Assembly (NCBI GenBank): GCA_013811715.1
Contig: JACCUS010000031.1
Location: 1-7,990, forward strand
DNA from: Nocardioidaceae bacterium
Lineage (GTDB): Bacteria > Actinomycetota > Actinomycetes > Propionibacteriales > Nocardioidaceae
Direction: 5' to 3'
Length of the DNA stretch: 7,990 nt
The notes under the pieces were generated by a model. That model was not told the origin of the DNA. It worked only from the letters and a program-made list of their open reading frames with translations, and made no database searches. The translations under genes were made by a program, and so were the position numbers. The stretch's first letter is position 1. Each line of letters starts with the position of its first letter. Below, piece by piece: positions 6,524 through 7,990 of this stretch.

Positions 6524-6559
6524 CGCCCGTGACGCGACTGACGCCCGTGACGCGCTTGA
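6521..6559 (+). repeat. Tandem repeat of 9-bp TGACGC units carrying five in-frame stop codons
   Basis: TGACGCCCGTGACGCGAC (6521-6538) is followed directly by TGACGCCCGTGACGCGCT (6539-6556), 16 of 18 identical, and then TGACC. Each 18-mer is itself two 9-bp units starting TGACGC. The first TGA is the stop codon of the AbmA-like gene, and because the period is a multiple of three, TGA recurs in the same frame at 6530, 6539, 6548 and 6557. Confidence 0.8.
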
Positions 6560-6594
6560 CCATGTCCGCCGCGGGCCCAAAACCGCCACCACGG

Positions 6595-6648
6595 ATTGCG
6601 GGAAAGTTGCAGTCGACACGCCGGAGGTGTCGACCAGTTTCCCGCAAT
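6595..6648. terminator. Large hairpin between convergent genes, probable bidirectional terminator or intergenic palindrome
   Basis: The outer arms are ATTGCGGGAAA (6595-6605) and TTTCCCGCAAT (6638-6648), perfectly complementary over 11 bp. The inner arms are GTCGACAC (6612-6619) and GTGTCGAC (6627-6634), perfect over 8 bp around the 7-base loop GCCGGAG. An asymmetric bulge (GTTGCA opposite CAG) separates them, giving a roughly 54-base stem-loop with 19 perfect pairs. It lies 71 bases past the AbmA-like stop and 68 bases past the stop of the convergent transporter gene. No T tract follows on either strand, so it could be a non-canonical terminator or a copy of a dispersed palindromic element. 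Confidence 0.65.
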
Positions 6649-6654
6649 TGCGGG
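6641..6654. repeat. Perfect 14-bp palindrome CCCGCAATTGCGGG
   Basis: CCCGCAATTGCGGG is fully self-complementary and overlaps the right arm of the hairpin at 6595-6648. As a result the ATTGCGGG word occurs twice on the plus strand (6595-6602 and 6647-6654), flanking one reverse-complement copy (6641-6648), so the right arm could pair with either neighbour. Confidence 0.7.
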
Positions 6655-6716
6655 GAGGGGAGGGTCGTCAGATGCGCGCGCGCACCTCACCCGCGTGGTG
6701 GCTGGCGTGGGGTCGC

Positions 6717-7990
6717 CTAGGAGGGGAATCGACGAGGGACGACTGCCAGTAACACGATGAGCGTGACCGCGCCCGCCGCGAGCAGGCCGAGGAACACCGC
6801 GTGCGTCGACGCGTGCAGCGCCTCCCGCATGAACGTCTCCGCAGCCACAGTCCGGTGACCGCCGGTGAGGACCTCGCTGACCCCGTCGACATCGGCCGGG
6901 AGCGCGGCGCGCACCTCAGCTGACGCCGAAGCCAGCCGGTGCGACAGCACAGAGTTGGTGATGGCACCGAAGACCGCCGCACCGATGCTCTGACCCAGGA
7001 ATCGGGAGAACATCGCTCCTCCGGTGACGACACCCCGCTCACCCCAGCCGACGGTGGACTGCAGTCCCACGATCAGCGACGAGGTGATGAGACCCAGCCC
7101 GGCGCCCATCAACGCACTGCCGAGCACCGGCTGCCAGACCGCGGCATCGACGGGCGTCAGCACGAACACGGTCCCCGCCGCGACGGTGAAAAGGCCGCCG
7201 ATCGCCGCCGTGTCGCGGAAGCCGATCCTCAGGTAGAGCTGGCTGGAGAGCCCGGCGGCGAGGGGCCACGACATGCTCATGACCGCGAGCACGAAACCGG
7301 CGGCGATCGGCCCGAGCCCAAGCACGGCCTGCGCCCAGGTCGGCAAGAACGTGGACAGGCCGATGACCAGCAGCCCCGCGACGGCGGTGGCGGCGTACGA
7401 ACCCGCGGTGAGCCGTCGGGTCCACAGCACCAGCGGCATCACCGGCTCCGCGGCCCGCCGCTCCACACCTACGGCGGCTACGCCCGAGCCGACCGCCGCA
7501 GCGAAGACGAGCAGGCTCGGGGCCGACACCCACGGCCAGGCGGTCCCGCCTTGCAGCAGGCCGAAGATCAACAGCCCGGCGGAGGCCAGTAGGAGCACGG
7601 CGCCGGCGTAGTCGATCCGGTGGCGCCTTCGCTCCACCTGCTCGTGCAGGTCACGGACGATCATGAACAGGGCCAGCGCCCCGATCGGCAGGTTCACCAA
7701 GAAGATCCACCGCCAGGAGGCGTACTGCGCGAAGATGCCACCGAGTGCCGGCGCTGTGACCGCCGAGATGCCCCACACGCTCGACAGCCAGCCCTGCACC
7801 TTGCCCCGCTCCGCGGTGTCGTACAGATCGCCGGCAACGGTGTTGACGGTCGCGCCTATCGATCCCGCGCCCAGCCCCTGCAAGGCACGGAAGGCGATCA
7901 GGGACGACATGTCCCAGGCCGCGGCCGACAACGAGGACCCGAGCAGGAAGACGAGCACCCCGACCACGAGCACCGGTTTGCGTCCGTAGG
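6717..7990 (-). CDS. MFS transporter, DHA2 (14-TM drug:H+ antiporter) type, N-terminus beyond the right edge
   Basis: Seen: 423 codons on the minus strand from the right edge to a TAG at 6719-6717. The first visible residues, YGRKPVLVVGV, are the end of the MFS motif A loop between TM2 and TM3, so roughly the first two membrane segments (perhaps 70-90 residues) are missing. Apparent internal starts just after this are not the true start. Many hydrophobic segments follow, with AVTAPALGGIFA (motif C region, TM5) and WRWIFLVNLPIG, a hallmark of the 14-helix DHA2 group of proton-coupled efflux pumps. RFLGQSIGAAVFG and a long extracytoplasmic loop precede the last helix and the short tail PRRFPS. 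Located in the inner membrane. Context: convergent with the AbmA-like gene and separated by a strong hairpin, so it is a separate transcription unit. Export of an aromatic compound or drug is the family expectation; aromatic-acid uptake cannot be excluded. Confidence 0.87.
   Translation of the reverse strand, partial: YGRKPVLVVGVLVFLLGSSLSAAAWDMSSLIAFRALQGLGAGSIGATVNTVAGDLYDTAERGKVQGWLSSVWGISAVTAPALGGIFAQYASWRWIFLVNLPIGALALFMIVRDLHEQVERRRHRIDYAGAVLLLASAGLLIFGLLQGGTAWPWVSAPSLLVFAAAVGSGVAAVGVERRAAEPVMPLVLWTRRLTAGSYAATAVAGLLVIGLSTFLPTWAQAVLGLGPIAAGFVLAVMSMSWPLAAGLSSQLYLRIGFRDTAAIGGLFTVAAGTVFVLTPVDAAVWQPVLGSALMGAGLGLITSSLIVGLQSTVGWGERGVVTGGAMFSRFLGQSIGAAVFGAITNSVLSHRLASASAEVRAALPADVDGVSEVLTGGHRTVAAETFMREALHASTHAVFLGLLAAGAVTLIVLLAVVPRRFPS

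Noticed and set aside
4016..6619. Very long open frame on the minus strand (about 867 codons) opposite the AbmA-like gene
   Set aside because: The plus strand in the same place encodes clear FAD and FMN enzyme motifs. The antisense frame shows no recognisable domain, and long antisense frames are expected in high-GC coding DNA.

Overview
The window comes from a high-GC Gram-positive bacterium, most likely an actinobacterium. The signs are strong G/C bias at third codon positions, GTG as well as ATG starts, purine-rich ribosome binding sites, a probable leaderless promoter, and protein families typical of actinobacterial aromatic-acid catabolism. I cannot name a genus from the sequence.

Layout from left to right: (1) the first 70 codons of a PaaX-family regulator on the minus strand (1-211, cut by the window edge); (2) a 49-bp divergent promoter region; (3) a 541-residue acyl-CoA synthetase of the benzoate/2-aminobenzoate-CoA ligase type on the plus strand (261-1886); (4) a convergent spacer with two imperfect copies of a 63-bp hairpin-forming unit; (5) a two-gene minus-strand operon, an atypical enoyl-CoA hydratase/isomerase-family protein (3192-4019) followed one base later by an acyl-CoA dehydrogenase (2033-3190); (6) a 146-bp divergent control region with direct and inverted repeats; (7) a 785-residue two-domain flavoprotein on the plus strand (4166-6523), an aromatic-ring monooxygenase fused to an Old Yellow Enzyme reductase, matching the architecture of 2-aminobenzoyl-CoA monooxygenase/reductase (AbmA); (8) a convergent spacer with a stop-codon repeat and a large hairpin; (9) the C-terminal majority of a DHA2-type MFS transporter on the minus strand (6717 to the right edge).

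Read together, genes 3, 5 and 7 make a coherent aerobic 'CoA-thioester' route for an aromatic acid. The ligase activates 2-aminobenzoate (anthranilate) or a close relative such as salicylate or benzoate. The AbmA-like fusion hydroxylates the ring and then reduces it, giving a non-aromatic oxo-cyclohexene-carboxyl-CoA. The crotonase-family and acyl-CoA dehydrogenase proteins are placed to open and oxidise that ring by beta-oxidation-like chemistry. The PaaX-family protein is the likely CoA-thioester-responsive repressor of at least the ligase promoter. The logic is known from Azoarcus evansii. The substrate and the later steps here are inferred. Genes expected for later steps (3-hydroxyacyl-CoA dehydrogenase, thiolase, an enamine deaminase) are not in the window.

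No rRNA, tRNA, CRISPR array, insertion sequence or phage gene was recognised. No gene-free stretch exceeds 300 bases.
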